This document shows, piece by piece, positions 51,387 to 60,713 of a stretch of DNA of 64,000 bases; the stretch's first letter is position 1; the number at the start of each line of letters is the position of its first letter. The DNA is from Kaistia algarum. Lineage in GTDB: Bacteria; Pseudomonadota; Alphaproteobacteria; Rhizobiales; Kaistiaceae. The stretch lies in contig NZ_JAPKNJ010000001.1 of assembly GCF_026343945.1 (NCBI RefSeq), positions 1,550,001 to 1,614,000 of the forward strand, read 5' to 3'. A model generated the notes under the pieces. The model was not told the DNA's origin. It did not search any database and saw nothing but the letters and a program-made list of their open reading frames with translations. A program made the translations under genes and the position numbers.

Positions 51387-53450
51387 TCAGGTGACGGTGA
51401 CGGAGCCCGTCGCGACCTCGGAACTCTCGATGCCCGAGAAGTTCGCGGAGGTCAGCCAATAGTAATAGGTGCCCACGGTGAGGCCGGTATCGACATAACT
51501 GCGCGGCGACGATGCTGCCGAATAGATCGCGTCCACCAGCGAGGCGGTACCGAAACTGTTCGTCGTGTTGCGATAGACCCGGGTCGAGGCGAAGTTGGCC
51601 GAGTTCGGCGTCGTCCAGTCGACCGTCGCCTGCCCCACACCACCCGTTGCGGACGCCGATGTCGGAAGACCGGGAGCGGTCGGATCAGCCGTCGCCGTCG
51701 CATCGATATAGGCGGTATAGGCCGACGAACTGGCCGCCGACCATGTCCGGAGCCGGAACTGATATTCGACGCCATCGGAGAGATAGCCGGTCGAGACCTC
51801 GTCCTGTCCGGCCGTGGAAAGCACGCTTTGCGCCACGCCGCCCGCCGTCGGCGACCATTCCAGCTCATAGGTCAGCGCGTCGGAGACGTGATCCCAGGTG
51901 CCCTTGGCATAGGCCGCGGTCTGGCCTCCGCCAAGATCCGCCGTCTCGATCGATATCCCGAAATTCACCGGGTCCGGGATATCGCCACGCGCCAGGATCG
52001 TACCGACCGTGCCGGCGACACCCTCTTCCGTTGCCGCCACGAAATCATAGAGATTGGCCGGAACGACGATGCCGCTGATCTCATAAGTCAGGGTCGCCAG
52101 CGACAGCTTGGGGCGGTCAAGGATCTCGATGATGGCTTCGACCATCAGCGGCGGGCGATGCACCTTGATGAAGCGCCGATAGGGTGCATTCCGCGCCGCC
52201 TCATAGGTCGCGACCAGCGTGACGCGCGGCGCGTTGGCGCGGATAAAGGCGAGCTTCTGCAATCGGGCACTGTGGTTGTGCACCTGCACGACCTGATTAT
52301 CGAGCGTCTTGGTGCGCTGGTCATCCAGCGACAGATAGGGATTGCCATAGGTCGCGGCGTCGACCGTGTTGTAGTTGCTTGCGGGGTCGGTGAAACGCCC
52401 GCGCACCGCCAGCACCGTCGATGCCTTGGACCGGTTCGCCTTGAAGCTCACCGACAGCAGATCGGTTTCAGTCAGGCGAATGTCCGGCGCGACATACTCG
52501 CCGGCATGGACGGCGACCTTGCCCTCGGCCGTTTCGTAGATCACCAGCTCGGCGGCCTGATCGATCAGCCGGCCGACCTGAACCTGATCGTTCGAATAGC
52601 GATACCATAGCCCGCCATGGTAGCGGCGATCATAGCCACCAGCCCGGTTCAGAACATATTCGTCGCAGACATCGGCGGCGCGCGCCCAACTCGCCATGTC
52701 CATGTCGGCAGCCGAGAGCTTGGCGCCGCCCGATGGATGCATCAGATGATCGAGCCGGATCAGGGCGAGGTTTTGCGAATAGGCGGTGACGCCGCTGCGA
52801 GGGTCATAGACCTCCGCGCCCTCGATGATCGCCGTGTGTACGGGCATCTGCTGCGGATAGACGGTCTGGTAGTCTTCCGCCGCAACGGTAGCGCAGGACA
52901 ACAGCACGGTTGCCAGTCCGTCGCCGCGATGGGCCGTTGTCCAGATCGAAGGAAAAGCCGAGACGATCGCGCCATAGGCGGTGCTGGCATCGGCGCCCAG
53001 CCGTTTGTCGAGATAGACGTACGGGTAGAAATGGCCGGGACCGACAACCTGCCCCGTGCCGGAATTCAATGTGATTTCCTCATCATGTAGCCAGTGCGAC
53101 ACAACGCTATGGATCTTGTGCGCCGCGATGCAGATGATGTGGAAGGCGACGCCGCCAACCTCCTCGAGGAAGAGGTAGTCGCCGCCCTTCTTGACCCTGC
53201 CATAGACCCGGCAAAGATCGGGAACGTTCTGCTTGAGATTGTACTTGCCGTCCGAGGATTTCGGGACGGCGGGTTGATTCGATGCACTGAGCAGATAGTT
53301 CGCGCCGATAGACAGCGCCGCGACACCAAGCCCGCCAATAAGAGAGGCCGCAATCGAGGAAGTGACGATCCACGTCGCGATACCGCCGAAATTGCCGATC
53401 GCCGCGAAGACAAGAAGACCAATGGCCTGCGGCATCAGATCCTCCAGCAA
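51387..53450 (-). CDS. Tail tip protein (J-like) with fibronectin type III domain
   Basis: A 687-residue tail tip/central fibre protein. Two hydrophobic N-terminal segments (LLVFAAIGNFGGIATW, then a second near residue 30-50). The middle has the J-like phage tail domain (ADVCDEYVLNRAGGYDRRYH). The C-terminus has fibronectin type III-like modules (ASATGGVGQATVDWTTPN and VGTYYYWLTSANFSG). It recognises the host. It overlaps the next gene by 16 nt. Confidence 0.85.
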   Translation of the reverse strand: MLEDLMPQAIGLLVFAAIGNFGGIATWIVTSSIAASLIGGLGVAALSIGANYLLSASNQPAVPKSSDGKYNLKQNVPDLCRVYGRVKKGGDYLFLEEVGGVAFHIICIAAHKIHSVVSHWLHDEEITLNSGTGQVVGPGHFYPYVYLDKRLGADASTAYGAIVSAFPSIWTTAHRGDGLATVLLSCATVAAEDYQTVYPQQMPVHTAIIEGAEVYDPRSGVTAYSQNLALIRLDHLMHPSGGAKLSAADMDMASWARAADVCDEYVLNRAGGYDRRYHGGLWYRYSNDQVQVGRLIDQAAELVIYETAEGKVAVHAGEYVAPDIRLTETDLLSVSFKANRSKASTVLAVRGRFTDPASNYNTVDAATYGNPYLSLDDQRTKTLDNQVVQVHNHSARLQKLAFIRANAPRVTLVATYEAARNAPYRRFIKVHRPPLMVEAIIEILDRPKLSLATLTYEISGIVVPANLYDFVAATEEGVAGTVGTILARGDIPDPVNFGISIETADLGGGQTAAYAKGTWDHVSDALTYELEWSPTAGGVAQSVLSTAGQDEVSTGYLSDGVEYQFRLRTWSAASSSAYTAYIDATATADPTAPGLPTSASATGGVGQATVDWTTPNSANFASTRVYRNTTNSFGTASLVDAIYSAASSPRSYVDTGLTVGTYYYWLTSANFSGIESSEVATGSVTVT

Positions 53451-53824
53451 GCCAAGAGCGGGGCCGAAAACTGAACCATTCCGCCCTTCAGGCGCACCTG
53501 CCAGCGAACGCCGTCAAAGATGGCGCCCCATTGGCGATGAATGTTGGATCGGTCGCCGATGACGCCGACTGAGCCCGCATCGGGGGTGCTGGACAGCTCC
53601 AGCGGAATGAGTGCGAAGCACGCCTTCACGATCGGCAGAACCCCGCCAGCAGCGTCGAGGATCGTGTTGAGGTCCGCTTCCGTGCGATAGGTGCCACGCA
53701 GATGCGCCGCGCAATCCTGGTACCCGTTCTCGATCAGCCAGTCGGCCATGACCAGGCAGCAATCGACTTCGCCCCATACCCATGGGCGGGCGCCATACTC
53801 GGTCAAAAAACCTTGCAGCTTCAC
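53435..53824 (-). CDS. DUF6950-like tail protein
   Basis: A 129-residue protein with the DUF6950/tail-peptidase-like pattern WGEVDCCLVMADWL, where the Asp-Cys-Cys resembles an NlpC-type active site. GTG start in a GTGA overlap with the previous stop. It is typically found between the tail-base protein and the tail tip protein. Confidence 0.75.
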   Translation of the reverse strand: MKLQGFLTEYGARPWVWGEVDCCLVMADWLIENGYQDCAAHLRGTYRTEADLNTILDAAGGVLPIVKACFALIPLELSSTPDAGSVGVIGDRSNIHRQWGAIFDGVRWQVRLKGGMVQFSAPLLACWRI

Positions 53825-54393
53825 GTCGTGAACCGAGGCCAGACGATGGTGTGGTCGAGCAGCAACGGCACCCGTTCCGCGATCTCGTCTGCCGCCGCGC
53901 CCGGATTGAGGATCGCTGACCGCGCCTTCTGATCGACATCGGACAGAACGGCGCCATTGGTGAGGTTGCGAAGCGTGAACCGGTTCGTCACTGCGATCGA
54001 GACCGATGCAACATAGCTCTCGCCCTGCCCGCCATCGTCGAAGCTGATATCGTCGATCGCGCCGGTGAATTTCACGTCCGGGGCGCCATCCGGCTGGTCA
54101 TATTCGTCGCAGGGCTGGATCAGGATCTGCACGACCGACCCGACCACGTCGCCGGCCGCATCATCCTGCCAGGCGAGATCGATCAGTTCCGGTATTGGCG
54201 CCGACAAAGAGAGACCCAGCGTCGCCGCCTCGCCGTTCAGCGCCTGCTCGATCTGATCGAGCCCGACCAGGGCACCCGCCCCCGACCAGATATCGCCATT
54301 CACGTCCATGTAGGGGCCGGCACCATCTACCAGCCGAACGGCACCACTCGGAAAATCGAGCCTGACGAGGATCTTGATCGAGCAGATCGGCAT
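53821..54393 (-). CDS. Tail baseplate-type protein (distal)
   Basis: A 190-residue protein beginning MPICSIKILVRLDFPSGAVR. It has the pattern of small baseplate/tail hub proteins in this phage group (DVKFTGAIDDISFDDGG). Family name uncertain; the position between the 237-residue protein and DUF6950 is conserved in similar phages. Confidence 0.65.
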   Translation of the reverse strand: MPICSIKILVRLDFPSGAVRLVDGAGPYMDVNGDIWSGAGALVGLDQIEQALNGEAATLGLSLSAPIPELIDLAWQDDAAGDVVGSVVQILIQPCDEYDQPDGAPDVKFTGAIDDISFDDGGQGESYVASVSIAVTNRFTLRNLTNGAVLSDVDQKARSAILNPGAAADEIAERVPLLLDHTIVWPRFTT

Positions 54394-54394
54394 G

Positions 54395-55108
54395 TCAGAG
54401 CAACCCGTTGGCAAGATCGGACCAGTAATCGACCGCCTCGACGCAGTTGACGGCAACCTTGTCGGCGCCGGCCCTGGTCAGGCCCCCGTCCATTTCCCGG
54501 TCGCTCGCCAGATGGACCAGGCATGTGGGATTATCGCATTCGAGAATGGCGCCGGCGGGAATGGTGGCCCGGATCGCCGGAAAAACGGAGACACGCCACA
54601 GATCCCCATCAATCGTGAGGGCATTGCCCGTCTCATAGAGCGCGTGATTATAGGAAAAGCGGATCCCGGACAGATCGGGTGACGCCTCGATCCGACGCAA
54701 GGTGACAATCGTTGCTCCGATCGTTGCCAGGGTCTCCATCGATATCTGCAGCTTGGGCGACGCGTAGAGTGCGCCGTCATCCAGCGGCGTGCCGTCATCA
54801 TGCGGCACCAGGCTTTGCGCCGGACCGTCGTCATCCACCCAGGGCGACGTGTCGCGTGAATAGACGGGCACCACCAGAAAGCCGGCGCGCCCGACCAACG
54901 TACTGCGCAGCGCGTTCCATGCGCGCCGGGTCGCCGGGTCGTAGAGCGCGATCTGCTGCAACGCGATCGCCCAATAGCCCCGATCGGATCGGATCGTGCG
55001 TTCGATGCCGCCGAGCGTGCGACCGCCCGAGCGGGACATCGGCGACGGCGCGGCGACAATCTGCCCCGGCTTCAAATTTTCCGGCCAATAGACGATGGAC
55101 GTTGTCAT
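54395..55108 (-). CDS. Distal tail-type protein after the tape measure
   Basis: A 237-residue protein (MTTSIVYWPENLKPGQIVAA) with YWAIALQQIALYDPATRRAW. Position directly downstream of the tape measure is where distal tail proteins usually sit. The stop is 1 nt before the next ATG. No enzymatic motif is seen. Confidence 0.65.
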   Translation of the reverse strand: MTTSIVYWPENLKPGQIVAAPSPMSRSGGRTLGGIERTIRSDRGYWAIALQQIALYDPATRRAWNALRSTLVGRAGFLVVPVYSRDTSPWVDDDGPAQSLVPHDDGTPLDDGALYASPKLQISMETLATIGATIVTLRRIEASPDLSGIRFSYNHALYETGNALTIDGDLWRVSVFPAIRATIPAGAILECDNPTCLVHLASDREMDGGLTRAGADKVAVNCVEAVDYWSDLANGLL

Positions 55109-55111
55109 CGG

Positions 55112-57076
55112 TCATCCCGTCCGATAGTCGCCGCCGCCCTGCGAGCGGGCGTTGACCAGGGTTGGCACGACGGCTTTGACGGCGCTGTTATAAGCCGCCG
55201 CGCCAGCGCGACTGGCAGCCGTGACGGCATGGGCCTTCAGATCCTCGGACGCCTCGACCTTGACCGATACCTCGACCTGCTGCGGCGGCGCGCGATCCGG
55301 ACCGCCGCGACCCGAGCCCACCGCCGCGCGGACATCCTCGTTGGTGACCACGGTTCCCGATGTCGTCGGCATGAAGAATTCGGTGTTCGGGGTGTTTTCA
55401 TTGACGGCATAGAGCTTGCCAGCGGAGACGCTGCCGCCGCTGGCCCGGCCACCGCCGAATACCGCCGACAGCAGGCTTCCGATCAGCCCGCCAGTCCCGC
55501 CGGAGCCGCTCTTGGTGCCGAGCAACCCGGCCAACGGACCCTCTCCCAGCAACGCCGCCTGCAGCGCCGCCTGCGCGATCGCCTTGGCGAGGCTGGTGAA
55601 TGTATCCTCCAGGCTGTTGCCCTGGATCAGCAGCCCATCGAAGGCGTCATAGAGCGTGCTGGCGAAGAATTGCTGCTGCTCGGCGATCGCCGCCATGGCC
55701 TCCTTCTGGTCATAGATCTTACCCGTGAGCGCGACGATCTTCTGGCCGGCCTTGGTTGTCTCGTCGGTCCCAGAGCGCAGCAGATTGTTGTAGATCTCGC
55801 GCTGGCGATTGCTCATACCGAGCATGCCCAGCTCATTGTCGAGGCTGTTGGTCAGATCCTGCACGGCCTTGGCCGCGCGCGCCGTCTCATCCCAATCCAC
55901 CGTACCGCCATCCCAGGCGGCGCCGCCCCGGGACCCGCTTGCCTTGCCTTTGCTCTGCCCGGCGCGCCAGGCACGAATCTCATCCATATTGGCAGGGTCG
56001 GTGACCGTAAGCTCAAGCGGCTTCCGCTTTTTCCTGACGGGGTGGAGCGGGGAAGCCGATGGATCCGGCTCGTATTCACTGGTATCCAGATTGACGATGT
56101 TATTGAAGCCCGTGGCGAGCTCAGGCGCATTGTAGCCAGCGACACCGCCGACGATCATTCCCATCGCGCCACCGCTCTTGCCGAGCTTGGCACCTTCAAA
56201 CGCCAGGGCAAGCCGACCAAACGTTTCGACCTGCTTGAGCAGCTTATCCGAGTCCTGAAGGGCAGCCTGAATGAACTCGGAAATTCCAGCTGCAGCATCC
56301 CTCACGCCCTGCTGGAAATTCTGCGACGTGACGATCCCTTCGATCGTCTTGATGGCTGGGAGGAACCCGGCCGACATGTTCATGCCCGCCGCCTGCAGCG
56401 CTGTGGAAATCGTGTCGAACGAATCTCCCGCGTCCTGGTTCTTCCGGATCACGTCATTCGAGACGATGACGCCGATCTTCTTGTACTTCTCGACCAGTTC
56501 GTCGACATGGCCGCCGACGTCGGCCAGCATCGCCGAAAGCTGGACGCCAGACCTGCCGAAGATCTGCGCCAGCAGCGCGTTGCGGCGCAGCGGAGCCTCG
56601 ATTTTCCCGATGCGCGCCGCGATCTGGTTGAAGAGTTCGGCCGGGCTCTTGTCGCGAATATCAGCGATCCCAAAACCCAGTTCGCCAAGCGCCTTGCGGG
56701 CACTGCCGAGGCCCATCTGCGCTTGGCCGAGATTGCGTGTGAACACCAGCATGGCGCTGTCGAGCGTCTCGGTCTCGACGCCAGCGAGCTTGCCGGCATA
56801 GCGCAGCGCCTGGAGCTCCTCCGCCGTGACGCCGATCTTGTCGGCGGTATCGCCGATGGCCGAACCCAGATCGACGAAGCGCTTTTCCAGATAGACGATC
56901 GCCGCCGCCGAGGCGCCGATCGCCAGGAACGACGTCATCTCGCCGCGAATATTCGAGAAGCCGGTCTTCAGCTTGTTGGCGCCGGCCAGCGTGCGGTTCA
57001 GGCTATTGTCGATCGAGCGGAAGGCTTGCGTGGTCTTGTCATAGGCCGTGATATCGAAGCGGATGTTTTCGGCCAT
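55112..57076 (-). CDS. Tail tape measure protein (prophage)
   Basis: A 654-residue tape measure. Helical N-terminus (DITAYDKTTQAFRSIDNSLN), then the family core (TAEELQALRYAGKLAGVETE, FGRSGVQLSAMLADVG), and a C-terminal part with FFASTLYDAFDGLLIQGNSL. The ATG comes directly after the stop of the chaperone-T frame (TAGATG). It is a different family from the satellite tape measure. Confidence 0.85.
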   Translation of the reverse strand: MAENIRFDITAYDKTTQAFRSIDNSLNRTLAGANKLKTGFSNIRGEMTSFLAIGASAAAIVYLEKRFVDLGSAIGDTADKIGVTAEELQALRYAGKLAGVETETLDSAMLVFTRNLGQAQMGLGSARKALGELGFGIADIRDKSPAELFNQIAARIGKIEAPLRRNALLAQIFGRSGVQLSAMLADVGGHVDELVEKYKKIGVIVSNDVIRKNQDAGDSFDTISTALQAAGMNMSAGFLPAIKTIEGIVTSQNFQQGVRDAAAGISEFIQAALQDSDKLLKQVETFGRLALAFEGAKLGKSGGAMGMIVGGVAGYNAPELATGFNNIVNLDTSEYEPDPSASPLHPVRKKRKPLELTVTDPANMDEIRAWRAGQSKGKASGSRGGAAWDGGTVDWDETARAAKAVQDLTNSLDNELGMLGMSNRQREIYNNLLRSGTDETTKAGQKIVALTGKIYDQKEAMAAIAEQQQFFASTLYDAFDGLLIQGNSLEDTFTSLAKAIAQAALQAALLGEGPLAGLLGTKSGSGGTGGLIGSLLSAVFGGGRASGGSVSAGKLYAVNENTPNTEFFMPTTSGTVVTNEDVRAAVGSGRGGPDRAPPQQVEVSVKVEASEDLKAHAVTAASRAGAAAYNSAVKAVVPTLVNARSQGGGDYRTG

Positions 57077-57552
57077 CTATTTCTTCCTCGCCAGGATGCG
57101 CCGATAGGCGACCCATTCGATCATTTCTTTGCGCGAAAGCTTCACTTCCAGCTCGGCGACGGTGCAGTGCAATTGATCCGCGAGCGAAAACAGGAACATC
57201 CGCTCGGGATCGCCGGTCAGTTTTTTTCCGTGTCCTCCACCGAGGCGTCGCCGATGATCGCCATGGCGATCCGCCGAAGCACATGCACGTCGGCCTGCCC
57301 CATCAACGCCGGACGGTCGCCTTCGTCGAAGAGCGGTTTGCCCGCCCTATCCTGCGCCTTCAGGATCACCGCCGAGACGAACAGGCGGGCGGAAAGCCCA
57401 TCATTGGCGCCGGTGATCTTGCGATGTTCCTGCGCGGTCAGCGGCGTCCAATAGATGACGAGCGGCGCATCCGGCTCACCCCATTCCGGCACCGAGAGCT
57501 GCTTGGAACCGAGGTCGTGATAGTGCTGCTTGACGCGATCGATGGCGCTCAT
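57077..57552 (-). CDS. Tail-assembly chaperone long form (G-T, -1 frameshift)
   Basis: The upstream frame (57217-57552, 111 residues starting MSAIDRVKQHYHDLGSKQLS) ends with VEDTEKN. It overlaps a second frame that continues LTGDPERMFLFSLADQLHCT and ends AYRRILARKK at 57077, just before the tape measure ATG. The heptamer A AAA AAC at 57226-57220 is the classic slippery site, two codons before the first stop. Slipping gives a 158-residue product, as in lambda G/GT. It acts as chaperone of the tape measure during tail assembly. Confidence 0.8.
57217..57552 (-). CDS. Tail-assembly chaperone short form (G-like)
   Basis: The 111-residue product made when no frameshift occurs. It has a helical pattern (LTAQEHRKITGANDGLSARL) and lies between the tail tube-type genes and the tape measure, the standard place for this chaperone. 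Start at 57552. Confidence 0.82.
   Translation of the reverse strand: MSAIDRVKQHYHDLGSKQLSVPEWGEPDAPLVIYWTPLTAQEHRKITGANDGLSARLFVSAVILKAQDRAGKPLFDEGDRPALMGQADVHVLRRIAMAIIGDASVEDTEKN
57220..57226 (-). promoter_or_regulatory. Programmed -1 frameshift heptamer
   Basis: On the minus strand the codons GAA AAA AAC TGA hold A AAA AAC at 57226-57220. A 7-A run and the closely following stop are typical of phage tail chaperone slip sites. Confidence 0.75.
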
Positions 57553-57598
57553 GGTGGTCCTGACGATGGAAAGAAGGGAGAAGGCGGGCGCCGGCGCG

Positions 57599-58012
57599 CT
57601 ACAGCGCGACGCCCGAATATTGCGGACGGAAGGCCAGCACGGTCGTCGACTTGGCGAGCCCGAGCAGGCCGACATATTCGCCTGCGCCGATGTCTGCCAC
57701 CGGGCAGATACCGCCGGGCGTGTCGGAGAGATAATAGGCGAGACCGGCCGTGAACACGGCACCAAACGTGATGTCGCTGCCGGACTTCGCCACCGAGACC
57801 GGCTGGTTGGCGCTCGCGCCATTCAGCGCGATACCGGTCGCCTGCCGCGCTTCCGCCGTCGCGGCGTTCGAGTCGGCAAGCATCCATTTTTCCGTGGCCG
57901 CCGCCTTGTAGACGGCCTTGCCGGCTACGATCGCCTCGCCGGCAAAGCCGGATTCGAGGGGGGCGCCGGTGGCTGCCAGTACGTTGGCAGCCGTGATCAC
58001 AAGATCGGTCAT
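57599..58012 (-). CDS. Hypothetical virion protein
   Basis: A 137-residue beta-rich protein (MTDLVITAANVLAATGAPLE), with FGAVFTAGLAYYLSDTPGGI in the core, resembling small capsid-cement or fibre-like domains. It lies between the tail tube and chaperone genes, so a tail accessory is also possible. Family not recognised. Confidence 0.65.
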   Translation of the reverse strand: MTDLVITAANVLAATGAPLESGFAGEAIVAGKAVYKAAATEKWMLADSNAATAEARQATGIALNGASANQPVSVAKSGSDITFGAVFTAGLAYYLSDTPGGICPVADIGAGEYVGLLGLAKSTTVLAFRPQYSGVAL

Positions 58013-58057
58013 GATCGAATTCCTTGATGGGTGGAGAGACCGCCGGGCGGTGCCGGA

Positions 58058-58450
58058 TCAGATGGTCAATCGGTTCAGCGCTCCGTTGCCGGTGGCCTGG
58101 AACGATGCGGTCACGGTCTGGTTGCGCGTATTCTGCCGGCTCACCTGCGTCACCGTCGCAGCGCCGGAGAAATAGACATCCCCGGAATCGGAGCCGCCGC
58201 AATAAAGGTTCAGCAACGCGATCGCGGCGCCGACGACCAGCACGTTCTGGCCATTGGTATCCCCCTCGTCCCACCACGCCTCGATCTGCGCCGTCCAGCT
58301 CTTCGAGCCGACGTGGTGCTCATCCCATTCGTCGCCGAGCGCCGATTTGTCGGCGACCGCCGCCGTCTCGGTGATCTGGAACGAGGTCACCTCGCCGACG
58401 ATGTTGGCGCCGAGCTTGACCTGGCCTTCATTGCCGATATGCGTGCCCAT
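58058..58450 (-). CDS. Major tail (tube) protein
   Basis: A 130-residue protein starting MGTHIGNEGQVKLGANIVGE, with SFQITETAAVADKSALGDEW and WTAQIEAWWDEGDTNGQNVL. The beta-sandwich pattern and the place between connector-type proteins and the chaperone fit a short siphovirus tail-tube protein. Confidence 0.75.
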   Translation of the reverse strand: MGTHIGNEGQVKLGANIVGEVTSFQITETAAVADKSALGDEWDEHHVGSKSWTAQIEAWWDEGDTNGQNVLVVGAAIALLNLYCGGSDSGDVYFSGAATVTQVSRQNTRNQTVTASFQATGNGALNRLTI

Positions 58451-58461
58451 CCGGGACTCCT

Positions 58462-58902
58462 TCAGGCTGTCGTTTGCGTCGGATCGGAATTCTTGGTCCG
58501 GTAATGGACATTGAAGCTGAGCCGGATCTCACCGGCACGCTTCTTGGCATCGCCGGTGATCGCGACCGCGGTGCCTTGGTACTCGATCAGTTTGACCAGG
58601 CCGCCGAGATTGCCGCTGGCGGCGAGTGCCGTCTCGACCTCCGCCGCGATCGTATCGAGCGTACCGTCGACCAGGACGCCCTCGGCATAGCCGACGACGA
58701 ACAGCGACAGCGTCCGGCCCTGAATCGTGAGCGAGGAAAATCTGTCGTTCGGCTGCTCCGACGGCGTGAACACAATCAGCGAAGGCAACCCGCCGGGCGG
58801 TTCCGGATAGGGCGAGGAATCCTTCACGCGAGAGCCCGTGGTCACAAGCGGGGTGAGCGCGGCGACAACGGCATCGCGGATCTGCTCGCGCGCATGGCTC
58901 AC
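58462..58902 (-). CDS. Tail terminator-type protein (gpU-like)
   Basis: A 146-residue protein (MSHAREQIRDAVVAALTPLV) with FSSLTIQGRTLSLFVVGYAE. The layout and position match gpU-like tail terminators. GTG start in a GTGA overlap with the previous stop. Confidence 0.68.
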   Translation of the reverse strand: MSHAREQIRDAVVAALTPLVTTGSRVKDSSPYPEPPGGLPSLIVFTPSEQPNDRFSSLTIQGRTLSLFVVGYAEGVLVDGTLDTIAAEVETALAASGNLGGLVKLIEYQGTAVAITGDAKKRAGEIRLSFNVHYRTKNSDPTQTTA

Positions 58903-59213
58903 GGATCGATCTCCTCGAGGCGCAACCGCGTCATACCCGTGCCATCCGGCTCGATGACGCGGACGGCATAGGTCACACCCTCGACATCAATTTCATCTTC
59001 CTCCGCTGCCCCGGCAGGCAGGTCGGCCGAGCGCAACGTGACGGAGGGCGAGCCGGTCGCCATGCCAGGATCGGAGAACGCCATGGCGAAGGGCAGATCG
59101 CGCATGACCGCAATATCAGCCGACCCGCCCGCCGCCAGCCGATAGGTCGCGACCGTACCGAAATCGTCAGGATTGACGAAGACGGCGCGATCGGCATCGC
59201 TCTCGACAGCCAT
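58899..59213 (-). CDS. Head-tail connector-type protein
   Basis: A 104-residue protein starting MAVESDADRAVFVNPDDFGT with a DEIDVEGVTYAVRVIEPDGT segment like small head-tail connector proteins (gpFII/ATPase-free type). The ATG overlaps the stop of the preceding gene (TGATG). Confidence 0.65.
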   Translation of the reverse strand: MAVESDADRAVFVNPDDFGTVATYRLAAGGSADIAVMRDLPFAMAFSDPGMATGSPSVTLRSADLPAGAAEEDEIDVEGVTYAVRVIEPDGTGMTRLRLEEIDP

Positions 59214-59608
59214 CAGGTGGCGGGATCGTCGCCGGCCGCGACCGGCTTGCCGTCGCCGTCGGTCAGGTGCTCGGTGCTGAGTTGCAGCCCGGGCGTCGGC
59301 TTCTTGGCCACAGGACCGCGGGCCCGCTTCTCGGCCTTGACGGCGACCGCCGGAGCATCGCGCTCGGGAGCCGGCTCGCCGAGCGGCACGATCAGCCCGC
59401 CCATTGCCTTCGGCGGCGCATAGTCAAGCATGATTTCCTCGCCGGACTTGAACTGCAGCACGGCATTGGACTTGCCGACGAACAGTTTGCCGCGCTTCTC
59501 GACGTCATCGAGCATGTGCTCGCGGCCAGCATATTGCCGATCGGTCAGGCCGATGATCTCGCCGGCTCCGATATGCCCGGCGCCGCCTTCGATACGATAG
59601 GGTTTCAT
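59213..59608 (-). CDS. Hypothetical protein after the major capsid gene
   Basis: A 131-residue protein (MKPYRIEGGAGHIGAGEIIG) with ERDAPAVAVKAEKRARGPVA in a basic tail. CAGGAGAACCTC precedes the ATG. In similar phages this position holds a small connector. No named family recognised. Confidence 0.6.
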   Translation of the reverse strand: MKPYRIEGGAGHIGAGEIIGLTDRQYAGREHMLDDVEKRGKLFVGKSNAVLQFKSGEEIMLDYAPPKAMGGLIVPLGEPAPERDAPAVAVKAEKRARGPVAKKPTPGLQLSTEHLTDGDGKPVAAGDDPAT

Positions 59609-59679
59609 GAGGTTCTCCTGGTCGACGGTTCGGCGATCCAGCCGACCGAAGCCGGCTGGACTGGCGGAAACGTCGATCG

Positions 59680-60633
59680 TCAGGTCAACGTCACCAGGCA
59701 GGCGCGCTGCCAGTAGCCGTTGCCACCATTGCGCCAGGCATCGAGGCCGAACTTGTAGGAGTCGTTGTCCTTGAAGTGGTCGCTGTTCTCGTCCCAGACC
59801 TTGACGTCGACCGGCGTCTCCTCCTGCAGGATGAAGGGCTTGATCGCCGAGTCCGTGCGGAACACCGCGAACTTGTCGGTCCAAGCACCCAGCCGGACAC
59901 TGCTCTGCACCTGGAGGCTGTTTCCGGCCTTGATCGCCGGGTTGAGGTTCTGCGCCAAGGCGCCGAGCGCCGCCGGCGCGATGGCATTGCCAGCGACGAT
60001 CGACAGGCTGGGCGGCACCAGGACAAGAAAGCTGTTCGCATTCTCGTTCATGGGCTCGCCCTGATCGTCCTTGAACGTACCGATCTGAGTGATGCCGGAG
60101 ACGATCGCCTGCTGCATTTCCTCGATCGAGGGCGCCGTGGTCGAGCCATGCAGCGTTGCCGGAAGAGTGGAGATGTCGACGCTGATCGAGTTCGACTGCG
60201 TTCCGGAATTGCCTTCCGAATGATCCGTGTCGAAGAAGTACTGACCATCATAGCAAACGGTCGTCTGGCCGTTGAGGATCAGCGTCGCGAGCAGGCTCGC
60301 CCAGTGCTGGTCGGCACGATCCGCATGCTCGTTGACGCGGGCCATGATCTGCCCGGTCTTGTCGCGACGCATGTCGCGGGCGCGGATCTCGATCGTCGAT
60401 TCGAAGTGCTTGTTGACGATCGTGAAGCCGTTGTCGCGGAACCCCTTCGCCTGGCGCCCACCGACCCATTCGCGCATGGCCGGCGAGAAGCCGAGCATGG
60501 CATAGGTTTCGGAGGCCATATCGGAATTGAAGCGATTGGCGATGAGATCGACCCAGGCAGGAATGGCGGGCTGCTCGAGCCGGGCATAGTACATGCCACG
60601 GACGCCGGCGACCCCGAGTGCGGACTGGTCCAT
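59680..60633 (-). CDS. Major capsid protein (Mu gpT-like family)
   Basis: A 317-residue major head subunit of the Mu-like gpT family: PAWVDLIANRFNSDMASETY, then GFTIVNKHFESTIEIRARDM and YFFDTDHSEG. The family layout is retained to the end (YKFGLDAWRNGGNGYWQRAC). It follows the S49-scaffold and decoration genes, the usual head-module order. Confidence 0.9.
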   Translation of the reverse strand: MDQSALGVAGVRGMYYARLEQPAIPAWVDLIANRFNSDMASETYAMLGFSPAMREWVGGRQAKGFRDNGFTIVNKHFESTIEIRARDMRRDKTGQIMARVNEHADRADQHWASLLATLILNGQTTVCYDGQYFFDTDHSEGNSGTQSNSISVDISTLPATLHGSTTAPSIEEMQQAIVSGITQIGTFKDDQGEPMNENANSFLVLVPPSLSIVAGNAIAPAALGALAQNLNPAIKAGNSLQVQSSVRLGAWTDKFAVFRTDSAIKPFILQEETPVDVKVWDENSDHFKDNDSYKFGLDAWRNGGNGYWQRACLVTLT

Positions 60634-60713
60634 ATTGGTCCCTTTCGAGAGAAGTTGAGATCAGGATGCCGGCGGCGGAGCTCGGCTCCGCCGACCGCGT
60701 CGAGCCGGAAGGC

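Noticed and set aside
55229..57454. Plus-strand frame of 741 codons opposite the prophage tape measure
   Set aside because: Antisense to a gene with clear family match and coupled neighbours.
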